64,000 bases of DNA from Stichopus chloronotus (Eukaryota > Echinodermata > Holothuroidea > Aspidochirotida > Stichopodidae): NCBI GenBank assembly GCA_021234535.1, contig CM037838.1, forward strand, positions 17,615,009-17,679,008, given 5' to 3'. Within the stretch, counting starts at the first letter, position 1; every line of letters starts with the position of its first letter. The notes below the pieces were generated by a model. The model ran no database searches and was not told the DNA's origin. It saw only the letters and a list, made by a program, of their open reading frames with translations. Positions 37,601 through 48,267 of this stretch are shown piece by piece. The translations under genes and the position numbers were made by a program.

Positions 37601-39516
37601 TTCACCGGTTGGTTCACTGACGTTTGATATATTTACACCCCAGCTGCTATTAATCTAAGGAAAAGTGGAAACAATGTTTTGTACTCCAAAGCAGTGGTTG
37701 AGAAATGAAGGGACAGTTGCTGAAGACTCTACTTTTATATACCAGTAATGCTAATATCTACATAAAAGTACTGATGCATTTTACACACCCACAGTATTTT
37801 GCAATGACTGTTACTCATAAAGAAACGAAGGGCATGCCAAACCATTTACGTTGTCATTCTTCAGTTAATTAAAGAAATATCTTGTTTATGGCTCACGTTA
37901 TTCACTGTTTGAAGGAAGACAGTTACAGCGGATCTGGCCCAGAAAGATCTCCAGGTACAGTACCTCAAGGCATGTGATGTTACATAATACCAAAAACTGC
38001 GACAATTCTTTGTTGTTCTTTGAATTTGAAGAGCATTTTTAACCAAAAATTGGTGTCAGCAGTGAAAAATTTAAGTTGGGTATATTACACACTGATATAA
38101 AGATGCTAGGGAAATTAAGGTCTCACCACTCACATTTATCATAATGCTTCTTTCAAGATTGTCAAGATTATAAAGGAATACATGTAGTTGAGTCTGCATG
38201 ACATCACAGATATCCCATAATGCAATTTGCACAGTCAGATGTTGCTTTCAAATCACGTAAGTTGCATTTACATAACATGCAGCTATTAAGATGTGGTTTT
38301 ACCAATGAAGAGAAATTTCCTACTGTTTAATATGAACTTTCAACCTTCCGTGGCCAATTCTCCGAAGGACAGTGAAAGTCAGAATTTTTGACAATGAAAT
38401 ATTACACACTGTTAATAATGAGAGACTAACATGTGGTGAACTCCATCACCAAATTTTGTGTTGTTTACATTTCAAGATGTTGCAATTTGAAAGTTGATAA
38501 AAGAAGTCAGTATGTGGCCTGTTTCCAAAATTGTGATGTCATAACCCAACCACTCGTAATTGAAAAGGTTTTGTTTTTCTTTACAATTTATTGCCAATTT
38601 TGACAGCCACATAAAGTAGATTCAAATCACAGTGCAGTATCACATATTTGATCATCGTACAGGTATGATACACTTACTGTAGTCATTCAAAACAAAATGT
38701 GTGCCAGTGTACAACATGTATGTAATTTTCTAGAAATTGTGCTGTAGGGTAAGAAATCAAAGATGCTTGTACAGTAAATTAAATTTGTGCTATGTCACAT
38801 CATAATTACTGCACATTCAGCTCAAGGCAAAAATGGCAGCTATTTTTTGTACGGCTACTGTGACCATTAAAGTGTCCATGAATATTGTACTACGAATTGA
38901 CCTGCACTGGTCTACACACACATTCTTCCTGTGTGATCCTCAGTTGTCTCGTTCAACATTTAGACAATGTATCCTTCACCCAAGAGTACCTAGAACAGGA
39001 GTAAGACATTTATAAAGTAATTACTACAGTACAGTACCCTGTAAATGAATACAATTAGATTTCAGGGTGCTTCTAAGGGGAAACGCTACAGTTGAACTTC
39101 AAAGAAGTACCCAACATGAAAGACAATAGGTGGTGAGACTGATATCACTTTCAGTGTGACATTAAAAATATCAAGGAAATACATCTGACCAGATATATGA
39201 CAGAAACAATGTTTTTGAGTGAAAGTGACATATCTGAAATTGAAAATCTGAAAGAAATCTTCTTCCAGAGGTCCTACAGTACATTGTTAAATTAACTGTA
39301 TTAACACTCTTTAAAGTTTGACCTTACCAAGGACAACCTGTCTCCCTGTAGGCATTCTTTCACCCCGCCATCTTTTACATGAAATATTGGTGGAATTTCT
39401 GATAATGGAACAATGTGTACAGCTGCTCGGGAAAAATCAACTTCATCTCCTCCGGTAGATAAGAAGACCCCATCGGGGTGATCTGTACATGGATAAGGCA
39501 TGACGGCGCTTTGATT
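33944..39516 (-). CDS. FAM124-like protein, 3' part, two frame breaks
   Basis: Four - strand exons: 39516-39328, 37654-37490, 36079-35961, 34651-33944 (stop 33946-33944). Exon-exon phases agree at every junction when one base is dropped in each of two exons. The last exon resembles the FAM124 domain: a CFLEILSPAD strand, a hydrophobic strand VAITLMFTAQ, the motif LPWRQV (family PPWR), VQITRLVKKKENFDEMVKFYQTKL (family pattern of strand, helix and FYQ), then FALSRHSEFAVAFLP and a final EGNRVL. FAM124 proteins are poorly understood and have a glyoxalase-like fold. The N-terminal half (exons at 39.5-36 kb) is not recognised. The start lies upstream and was not found. Frame breaks are near 37570-37585 and 34460-34475, each one extra base, so this is either assembly error or a dying gene. 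Confidence 0.6.
35961..36079 (-). other. FAM124-like gene, exon C
   Basis: Acceptor ATTCCTCAG, donor GTGGGT, 119 bases. Split codons at both ends complete correctly (AG+A, G+GA). Encodes WGGKEILLSIKSMDDFKTF and a GPGVLHIKG end that runs straight into exon D. Confidence 0.6.
37325..37368. repeat. Near-perfect hairpin in intron
   Basis: Arms CAAGGAGGTTTTACAAGG and CCTTGTAAAGCCTCCGTTG pair with one mismatch and one bulge around a 7-base loop. It lies in the intron after exon B of the FAM124-like gene. Confidence 0.7.
37490..37654 (-). other. FAM124-like gene, exon B with +1 break
   Basis: Acceptor TTCCTTAG, donor GTCAGT. It enters in phase 0 (INSSWGVNISNV...LLALVSFKDE) and reaches a TGA. The frame needed for the next exon (LSPEADVKHIQAKVDADLGA) starts one base over, at an A triplet. 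Length 165 does not fit the phase of exon C unless one base is removed. Alternatively the second frame begins at an internal ATG. Confidence 0.5.
38398..38870. repeat. Dispersed repeat related to the 56.2 kb MITE
   Basis: Shares GAGAGACTAACATGTG, CATCACCAAATTTTGTG, a TTTCTTTACAATTTATTGCCAA block and AACAAAATGTGTGCCAGTGT with 56240-56680 in the same order. Ends not clear. It lies in the intron between exons A and B of the FAM124-like gene. Confidence 0.65.
39328..39516 (-). other. FAM124-like gene, internal exon A
   Basis: Acceptor TTGAACAG, donor GTAAGG. 63 codons, phase 0 at both ends, containing TDHPDGVFLSTGGDEVDF and VHIVPLSEIPPIFHV. Family not recognised. The exon before it was not found; a weak candidate with donor GTAAAT ends near 40409. 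Confidence 0.6.
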
Positions 39517-40454
39517 CTGTTCAAAAATGAAAAGGAGATACTGTCCAGTGCAACTTAAGGGTGAGATATTTACAAACGAATGTACTTACAGTACTGTACA
39601 GTAATTCAACACAGGTGAGAACTTTATTCTAGAGCTGCACATGATGTAATAGAGAGACCAATGTGAAATTCACAGTACTAAGGGAAAAGAACTCCAACAA
39701 AACAAATGCACATGGTGACATAACCAACCCTTGGATTATACTGTATGATTCAATTTGCACAATTTCATCTGTTCTTACTGTAACAACAGTAAAGCATCTT
39801 TTGTTATAGGCCCATATAACTCAACCATCTAAAGTTCTCAGCTGATGAGTATAGCCTACTCTACATGTGGAAAGCACAAGCAGTACAGTATCCTCTACAT
39901 ACGTACTTACATCATATGCAGGTAACAGTTTTTTTGGGGGGACTTGAGTAATGATGAAAAGTAAATGAAGTACACATGTAAACAGGGCCAATTGATCAAA
40001 GTAACATCACTTGCACTGTAAATTATTGATAATGCACTGTACTGTCAGGAACTATTGAAGGCACACATAGATACTTGACATACTGTGGGCCCTACAGTTT
40101 GTAGTACTTACTTAGCACATTGTTAACAGTTCTATTGTACACATGCACTTGGCCTGCCTACAGTACATAGTCAGTGATTTATCATCTATAGGGCCTACTG
40201 TACAGTAGTAGTGTACAGTGATTTACACATGATGTGTTTCTGAGTACTTTACACTAGCCACTAATGCCCACTAAAGTTTTAGTAAAAAATTCACTGTTTA
40301 ACTGAATAGGAAAAGCCAACAAAGAAAGTCAGCTCTGTGCATTTAAGTGTAAAATGTAATTGCATGAAAGTAATTCCTTGAACAGAACTCTATGCAGCAG
40401 TTCATTTACCTCCACACTAGAATCCTTTTCCTGCTGACACAAAACCACTGACAG

Positions 40455-40813
40455 TAAGGTTTGAGGGGAAAATTTGGGTTAATACTTCATGTACGCCAAC
40501 CTCAAACTCAGGTGGATAGACCTCAGGTAAGTTTAAAGTTGGCTTCCACTGATTGTCACACTCCCTACACATGAACAGCACAAATCACTTTTTGTCAGTT
40601 ATTATTTCCTGCCTGAAACTGCACACATACCAGTTACAATTGCATTCTAAGACAAAATTGGGTATGTACTTCATATAAGTCATCCTCAAACTCAGGTGAA
40701 CAGACATCAGATGGAAAAGAATAGACTGAATAGCCTCTACTGAATAGGATTAGCTGGTGTCTATTTAAGTCAATTTGAGGTTGGCTTACAATGAAGTACA
40801 TACCCAAAATTGT
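40455..40813. mobile_element. Small foldback element plus partial direct copy
   Basis: TTGGGTATGTACTTCAT near 40658-40674 is matched by its reverse complement near 40791-40807, making a foldback of about 155 bases. The segment 40455-40560 is a diverged copy of its left and middle parts (TTGGGTTAATACTTCATG, CCTCAAACTCAGGTG, GTTGGCTT). No coding frame. Confidence 0.6.
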
Positions 40814-43800
40814 AGAGAAATTGCTTTCACTGTTGTGTTTGAACAGGCTATATTGCCATTTGAAGCCGTACGGAGTTGGTTGTGCTCTTTAATTGACAGA
40901 GAGCAAATTTAAAAGATGCAGAGCAATGTAGCTCATACAGTAGTACACATCATACACAAGGATGGAGTGTTTAGACTGGTGCTTATGGTCCATGTATGAT
41001 AACCAGGATGTGCGGCAACTGGGATTTTGTTGGCACAAGTAAGGCTCATGGGTTGTAGACATCACAGGCTGTGGGAGGGACTCGAAGTAAGTGCTTGGGA
41101 GAATTGGGACTGCATGGAAACGAGTACCTGCAGGCCTTTGATACTGTGGGCTCAAGTATCCCTCGCTCAAGGTAACACAATGTTACCTCACACCGGAGTC
41201 ACGTGAGAATGCTGGTTTACTTGGTGTTGATGCTAAAATCTTGATCCACCTCTGATCGGAGGGTTCTCAATCAAGATAGCGGGTATTTTCATGAGCTGTG
41301 TAACCTACAGTACTTTCAGACTGGGGTTAATACGTAAAACACGCGAAAATAATAAATGTCCATCCATGCGGCAATGGACATTTTTGAACATGTACTGTAG
41401 CAATTTAGAACTAGTATAGAGGCAAGCTGTGTAAGTGATATATGAAAGTGAATGCAATCAATTTCTGCGGACTTATTGATTCAGTGATACACGTAAAATT
41501 TTATTCCTTACTCCTTCAGAAAATAACAGCTTTGTGTGTCTGCCTGGAGTTCATTTCAAACACTGACGGTACAGTAGGCATATAGTTAAGTGCAAAGCTT
41601 GACATTTTGTTATCCTGTTCTTGTATTTTTTGTTACTGTACTAGCTCACCATAATTGTCAATCAAAAGCCGACTAGAACGTTGCTAAAGCTTAACTTGTG
41701 GTTGTACATATAGAAGTGCATAATTTATATTAAGCCTAATAGACCTACTAATTAGTAGTTGGGTGAACACTTATCCATTTCTCTGTTGTATGTTGAGATA
41801 CTCTCGGCAAAATCATGTACGTTGACGTGAGAAATTCTTGAAAATGAAAATTGGGGGCAGGCGGTTGAACAGCAGCTATCAAATGCAACAAAATGATGCA
41901 GAACCCAATTGGAATTTTTATTTTTTAAAGGAATGCCCCGGTAGAATGTGAGCTTATTGCATGTACCCATACTGAAACACTCTCAGCATTTTTCAAAATG
42001 ATGTACTTTGAAGTAGCAGAATCGACTTCATTTTTCATAGTATATGACATGACATAACCAAGTACATGAGCTCATCAGCGATGCAATATATCACACTTGA
42101 CCATTCCACAGTCACCAAAGATTTCTCCAAAGTGGGACTTATTTTGCAGTAGCTTCCCTGTATTTTCTCCTGTGAGGGCTTGTATCACTCCTCCAAATAG
42201 CATCAGACGAATTAAAGCAAAACATACAAACGCAACGAATGTCAATACAGTGGTACTGTACTTAATTCCAAGTGAAGGTATGCACTCTATACTGTAAGCT
42301 ATACTGACCGATTCATAACTTGTGTTCGTCAACACTGTACTAGATATAATTCCGGCAAAATATTAATTGACCTCCTTTCTACGGTAGTGCAACGCAAACA
42401 ACGTAACTCTGGGTACGTAAGACCACAGAAATCCAGTTGCCTTAATGTAAACACAGGGTATCACCGAACGTCGCACAGTACATGTACAGGTACGTGAGAT
42501 CATGCCTACCTGTAAAAAGTTAGTTCCAACAGATCATGGCCACTATCCATAAGGCAGTCTAGTACAGTAAATTTTGAGAATAATGAAGTTCCATGATTTT
42601 CACAATGTTGAACCCAAAATGATGATTGTATGTATCATAGATCATTGTATCAAAAAACATATTTCCAGAAAGCCACCTCACTAATTACTATAATGTACGT
42701 AGTGTGCACCAGTGTTTGCACTAAGGAAGTGAACCTGGGAAGAAAATCCCTCTCTGTAAAAAATTTTTGGAAGGGATTTTCAAAATCAAGGAGGGAGTTG
42801 CCCCTTGGTAAAGATTCTATTGCAATTTATTGTGTGTATTTACAATTGTCTAGGAACAACCTCAGAGCAGGGTTTCAAAGTTTCTGTGTACGCAATTGTC
42901 CATGAAAAATTGGCATCACCCTATTATGGTGCTTGTGGAGTGGCCCTTGAACAGGGCTGTGCACTACGTTACATGGCCTAAGCTAATTACACTCCACATC
43001 ACAGCCCTTGAGCCACTAACACAAATTTTTTATCTATTAGCCAACCCTGGCAAGGGTCCTTAAGTTGCACATATTCACAAACAGTTATGTTTTCACACCA
43101 AACTTTACACAAACAATCCTGGCACTGCATTCACCTTTCTGCATAAGCTTTTTACCAAAATATGAAGAGGAAATGGATTCATTTTGACTTAAAAAACTGA
43201 ATGCAATACTAAGTCAGAATGCAGCTGTGCGCCATATTTGCAAGCCTTTGCGTGAGGGAATGATGCTGAATTTTCCTGTTTTGTGCTTCAAATGGTCACC
43301 AAGAATAGTTTTATGAGTAATCTATTATTATCTATACTTGAGATGTCCGTATCATTTAGTTGTAATAAAAGCACTGTATGAATCGTTTTCCCTATTTTGA
43401 GGCATTTTGTAGCAAAGCTTAAATGGGTTGAAAATTTGTGTCAGCACACAAGGGCTGTGCATGTGGTGTGGAGTGTATGCACTTACAAGCACACACCACA
43501 TACTGTAGTTCTGTCCAAGGGCTAATGTGGACAGGCTACCCCTTTTGTTCCATGATATCATATTATGGTTTATCTGTTTCTATGGGGTCGGACTCAGAGC
43601 AATTTTCAATGAGCCATACCTGTAACTTGTAAACCTGAGACAGTACCAAACCAACCCATTTGTTGAGTTGACAGTTCACAAAGTATGACTCTAGAATTTA
43701 GTAAGGAACATGCATAGGCCTTTGAGTGGGGCCATGATCTGGTTCATCCATGGCATGCCATAGCCTAGGCATTGGATCTGAACTTAGGTGTACCAATACA

Positions 43801-44372
43801 ATCAACGGCAGAACGCATGCCTATACTATAGTATAGTCTTGTGCAAAACCTAGAACTTAGAAGTAACCTAAGTAATTAACTAACATTACAGTACAAACCA
43901 TTGGTTAATTAATTACGCTCTGGGCTAAAGCCGTCTATTTGCTGTAAAATAAGCGTTAACTTAGAGTTTAGCGTTTACCACCACTTCGACCATGTGAACA
44001 TATTACTGACAATAAATGACACTACTGGCACAAAAACCGCACTAGCAGTAGTAACACTAACAGTGATTACTTCCACGGTTTACGATATGTTACTTGTTAG
44101 CCTACGTACTACGTACAGGAGCCTACTCCACGGTCGAGGTGCTCTAGCTTACTTCTTAGGCATTGGTTAATTAAAAAAGTTCTATTACACAACGACAAGA
44201 GATGCGAGTACAATATTTGGTGAACTTATAATAGTTTGACCCTGTCATCCAAGCACACCTGACGACATACACAGTGATCGATGGTACAGTACTTCGCTCG
44301 GACTTGAAGGGTAACTGTATACACAAAACGCGAAGTTCCAAGTAGATACTGGGCTAGGCTAGGCTATCAATA
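40814..44372. other. No gene recognised; 5' territory of the FAM124-like gene
   Basis: AT-rich, with very frequent TACAGTA/TACTGTA up to about 42.5 kb. The promoter and first exons of the FAM124-like gene should be here or beyond, but I could not pick an exon confidently. Confidence 0.4.
40895..41130. repeat. Diverged dispersed repeat, copy 1
   Basis: Shares with 45003-45150: AAGATGCAGAGCA, ACACA-GGAT, GAGGGACT-GA-GTA and TTGGGAGAATTG-AACTG, in order. The open frame here (40889-41170, -) is a by-product of the repeat. Confidence 0.5.
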
Positions 44373-44485
44373 CTATAGGTGCCTTGGACTTCCTGGGTAA
44401 TCTGCAGTGAAATAGGTTTCCACAAATCCATCAACGACCTCTTCAAATTTAGCCTCAATATCTCCCCAGATCCTACTTTTATCCC
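44373..44485 (-). other. Putative terminal exon of an unrecognised gene
   Basis: Acceptor ATTTTATTTTAG then an open frame DKSRIWGDIEAKFEEVVDGF...TADYPGSPRHL ending at TAG (44373-44375). The acidic/amphipathic helix followed by an aromatic, proline-containing tail looks coding. No partner exon was found and the family is not recognised; it could be a retained fragment of a dead copy. Confidence 0.3.
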
Positions 44486-45002
44486 CTAAAATAAAATTCA
44501 TATTATATAGTATACTCTTTAATCCACATAGAATAAAAAATAATCCCCCTTAAAACGTTTTTTTAAATTGTCACAACTTGCCAAAATATATCGTTTTTGG
44601 AAAATTTCCTAAAAGTGGAAGCATTGCTCCTAATGTATCGTTTCAGTGAGCAATCAAATATGTGCACACCTTAGTTGCATACAGCAATAACACAAACAGC
44701 TGATTTGAATTTTTTATTTACACTAAGACACCATACAAATCTAGATCTTTGACAGAAACTAAGCACTACAACACAAACACTGGCGGACCAGTCAAATCCC
44801 CCCCCCCCCTCAGTCCCCCACTTACCTGAAGTGACCTGAAAATACATGAATAGGTCTATTCATGTTTACATTCATATTTAATTTTGCATCTATTTTTCTG
44901 TTTTTTTTTTTTATTAAAGGCTGTATTGCATCACCCTAAGCTATATTTTAACCTCCCTGAAAGCAAAATTCTCAACTGGTTCTTAGTTGTAGTACTCTAA
45001 GA

Positions 45003-45150
45003 TTGACAGTAAATTCGAAAGATGCAGAGCAGCTCGTATTACACTGCATACACAGGGATCCATTGCTTTGATTACACATGTGGAGGAATTTAAGGCAGGC
45101 TGAGGGAGGGACTAGAGGTAGGTGGTTGGGAGAATTGAAACTGTCTGGGG
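45003..45150. repeat. Diverged dispersed repeat, copy 2
   Basis: Matches 40895-41130 in block order. Just downstream a direct 17-base tandem pair (GGCACTAGGTTACCAGC / GGCACTAGGTTACTAGC) lies at about 45283-45318. Confidence 0.5.
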
Positions 45151-45399
45151 TGATGAGTTTTTGTATTTAAGTCCATTCAGATCGATGTTGATGTTGAATC
45201 ATACGCAGCAGTATACTGACCTGGCAGAATTTGCTTTGCAATAGGGCAGTAGGTCGGTGGTTTAATTGGTTGAGCTTCTTCTTGGCACTAGGTTACCAGC
45301 GGCACTAGGTTACTAGCGGGACTACTGTGAGGTTCTCCCAAGTTCTGTTTGTTGCTTTAATTAATGACATTGATGCTGATATGTAGATCCCGCAATGAA

Positions 45400-47063
45400 T
45401 TTGCTGGTCACACGTACTAAACTGTAGGCTGAGTGTCTCTTCTGTAGGTGATTTGATCAAAGAGTGGGTCTCAAAAAAAAAAAAAACGTTAGAAATGGTT
45501 TTCCCTTGATCTAAGGAGCGGCCGCAGATGCATGATCGTCGATTAATTTGGCCAGTGGAGACAGCCTGGGGGTCATACGTCCCCCACTTCTTATGTTAGA
45601 GAAAGAGATACTACTTGACACATTTGCACTTCTCCCCAAATTTTGTAACCTGAAATTAGAAAAATAGTAAACGAAATATTACTCTAATCTCACACCCGGG
45701 TGCCGTCACTGTATCTATTTAGTTATGTCGAATATCCATGAGGCCCCGCAACTTTTCGGCGTGAGCGTCGATTTCATTTTGACTTTGTTGCCGGGGAGGA
45801 CTACATCAGGCAAAATAAAAAAAAAAGGTCCGATGCTAATTGCGCAGAAGTGTCTAAGTGGAACTACCCTCTGTTGGATCAGGAGTGTACAAGAACCTTT
45901 TTGGCTAGTTGCTAACAACTGAGATGGCAGAAAACGGTGGCACATATCGAGAAAAATAGCGTTGTGGCTCAGGTTGGAGGCCGGGCAACAACCATGGTTT
46001 TCCTACGGGAGACGCAAGAGTAAAAGGTGAAGCATTCGAAGGCGATTTCTGGAGATCTATAGGGGTTATTTTTATCAAATAAATTTGTCTGATACGCTGC
46101 CCGCCAACCCTGTGGTGGCTCTCCACTTATACGGCCTCTGTCTCAGTCACGCACCCCTGTAAGTGGTGGTGGGGTGCACATCGGAATCTCGACCTCCAGG
46201 AAACATACAACCACCGTCCACCACTGTTCGACATGTTGTAATTAAGCTGCGTATACATGGTTTGACGATATGGCTCTCATGTCTGTAATTTCAAATTCAA
46301 TTGCTCAGAAAAAGATGAGAAAGAAGCAATGTATGGAAAATTGCCTATCAGATCGGTTAAGCAGACACAGGATAAGAATCACAACGGTATTCAGTGAAAT
46401 ATATATCCTCTTTCATTTATTCTAGGACAACTTTGGAAATGTGGGGGGGGGGGGGACTGAACATATAGACCCCTAAACAAGTTTTTCATCTGAGATGAGG
46501 TCCCAAATTCCCCGTCCACCTCTATACCCCTCATTCCGAAACCAGTTGGTGACATCTGACAACTTCTCTCAGTGACGCAACCAGACTTTTCATGGCGAGG
46601 TTTAACATGGTTACTGTGGTGTATAACATTGCCAATTACCATAAAATAACTAGAAAATTACCATTTCACCTTTCTTTTTCCTACTTCCGTGATATTGTAA
46701 ATTTGGTTATTGAAAGTTTAGGGACATCAGTTTTCACGGATATGATATGAGCACAGATATGGGTAAGTTCCATCAGTTGGGCACTGAGTTGAGGAATAGT
46801 GATTGCAAGAAATAAAGGTCAGAACATAAAAAAAAAAAAATACGATTGTCTTCGTATTCATTTCTCTGTCCATTTACCGCCGAACATAACAATTAACTTG
46901 GGTGGCAGGTAATTAAATGGTCGGAATTAAATGGTCGGGAGTTACAAAGCAGTAAATGACTCCAGACAACTCGAGATAAAAAGACCTATCAATTATGCAG
47001 ATTTAGAAATTTCACTTTTTAAAGACTCTCTCGCGCTGTAAAATTCGGCTATTTGTTTTACAG
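45400..47063. other. Intergenic, no gene recognised
   Basis: Holds an A run (45474-45485), a G run (46443-46454) and short unsupported frames. Confidence 0.4.
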
Positions 47064-47265
47064 TTTTGATAATTCACACTCGGGAGTAGTATATTTTGCT
47101 TCTGACACATCTCAGATCACAAAAGATGGGGAAGGATATCTGTATGAGTCCGCTTCTCTCAAAAGAATTGCTGAATACCATGTCCCGGCCCAGTCCCTTC
47201 CCTTCAAATCCACCGTGACGCATATGCACCCTTTGAACAGAAAAAGTGAAAAGAAAGAGAGTTAG
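47064..47265 (+). other. Putative terminal exon of an unrecognised gene
   Basis: Acceptor TTTGTTTTACAG, then 66 open codons to TAG 47263-47265: FDNSHSGVVYFASDTSQITK, YLYESASLKRIAEYHVPAQS and a basic tail. Codon use and residue mix look coding. No upstream exon with a matching phase was found, so it stays orphaned. Confidence 0.3.
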
Positions 47266-47791
47266 AAGATAAACTTTAAGAATAGGCGAAAAGTAATGTA
47301 TAAACGCTTTAATGTTTTGTTGTGAAAAATAATATTACAGCTTTTTCTCACTTTTGGCTAACCACAGATATATCTGCATGTACATCCAGTTCCAGATTGA
47401 GGTTGTGTCTAAAGGGATGTTGAATAACGTTGATTTGTGGAGGAGTCAACGACAATAGAATAGATGATTAAAGCAAGCAATAAAAAATATGCAAAATAGT
47501 AATGGGCAAGTGAAGAAAAAAGTCAGTGAAATTCAAGAAAAAAAACGTAAATCCCGACCTCCCGCCCCCTTTGATCCACCACAGCATGGATGCATACTCC
47601 TACATTCAAAAAATTCTATAGCCTTACAGTTCCTGGGCCGCGACATTTGTTTTCTTTTTGAACAACACAAATCATCGAATGTGTTCAATGAAAAGTAAAT
47701 TGAAGGTAGATATATTGGCTATGAGTAATCAATATCACAAAGCATCGATGTGGTAGTCGATCTTTTCACAGAAAGGTACGCACAAGCACAC

Positions 47792-48267
47792 GGCACGCAA
47801 AATGCCCAATAATTAGAAAAATCTGATTTATCAGTTGATAAACCAGATTTATCAAGTTTCTTACTTAACAAGTCGATAAACGTGGTTAATCCATAAAACT
47901 GGTTTATAACTGTAATAAACTTGGAATTCCGAACTATTGAGCATTCGGCGTTGATAAACCTGTTCTTCGATTGATAAACCTGGTTTATCTTCCGATAAAT
48001 CCTGTTTATCGGTTTCATAAACCGAATTTATCACTGCATGGCTAATAAACTTGGATTATCAAATTGATAAACCTGGGTTATCGAATTGGTAAATCTGGTT
48101 TATCAAAAGAATTCGCTTATCGATTGATAACCAAAACGGTTTATCGACACCAAGTTCCGAGGAATTCGGGAAAATTTGGTTTATCGGTTGATAAACCTGG
48201 TTTTCAACCGCTAAACGTTGTCGGTCGAAAAACCCGGTTTCTCGAATTATTGGGCATTTGGCTTGCC
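47792..48267. mobile_element. MITE with palindromic GATAAACC/GGTTTATC core
   Basis: Terminal inverted repeats of 23 bases with two mismatches (47792-47814, ending AAATGCCCAATAATT; 48245-48267). The interior is filled with variants of TTGATAAACCTGGTTTATC in both orientations, at least ten units. No coding capacity. No clear target duplication. Confidence 0.75.

Noticed and set aside
40889..41170. 93-codon - strand frame upstream of FAM124-like exon A
   Set aside because: It lies in a repeat that recurs at 45.0 kb and does not splice in phase to exon A.
45248..45340. A-box-like TGGTTTAATTGGTTGAGC segment
   Set aside because: No B box or acceptor stem, so not called a tRNA; perhaps a SINE fragment.
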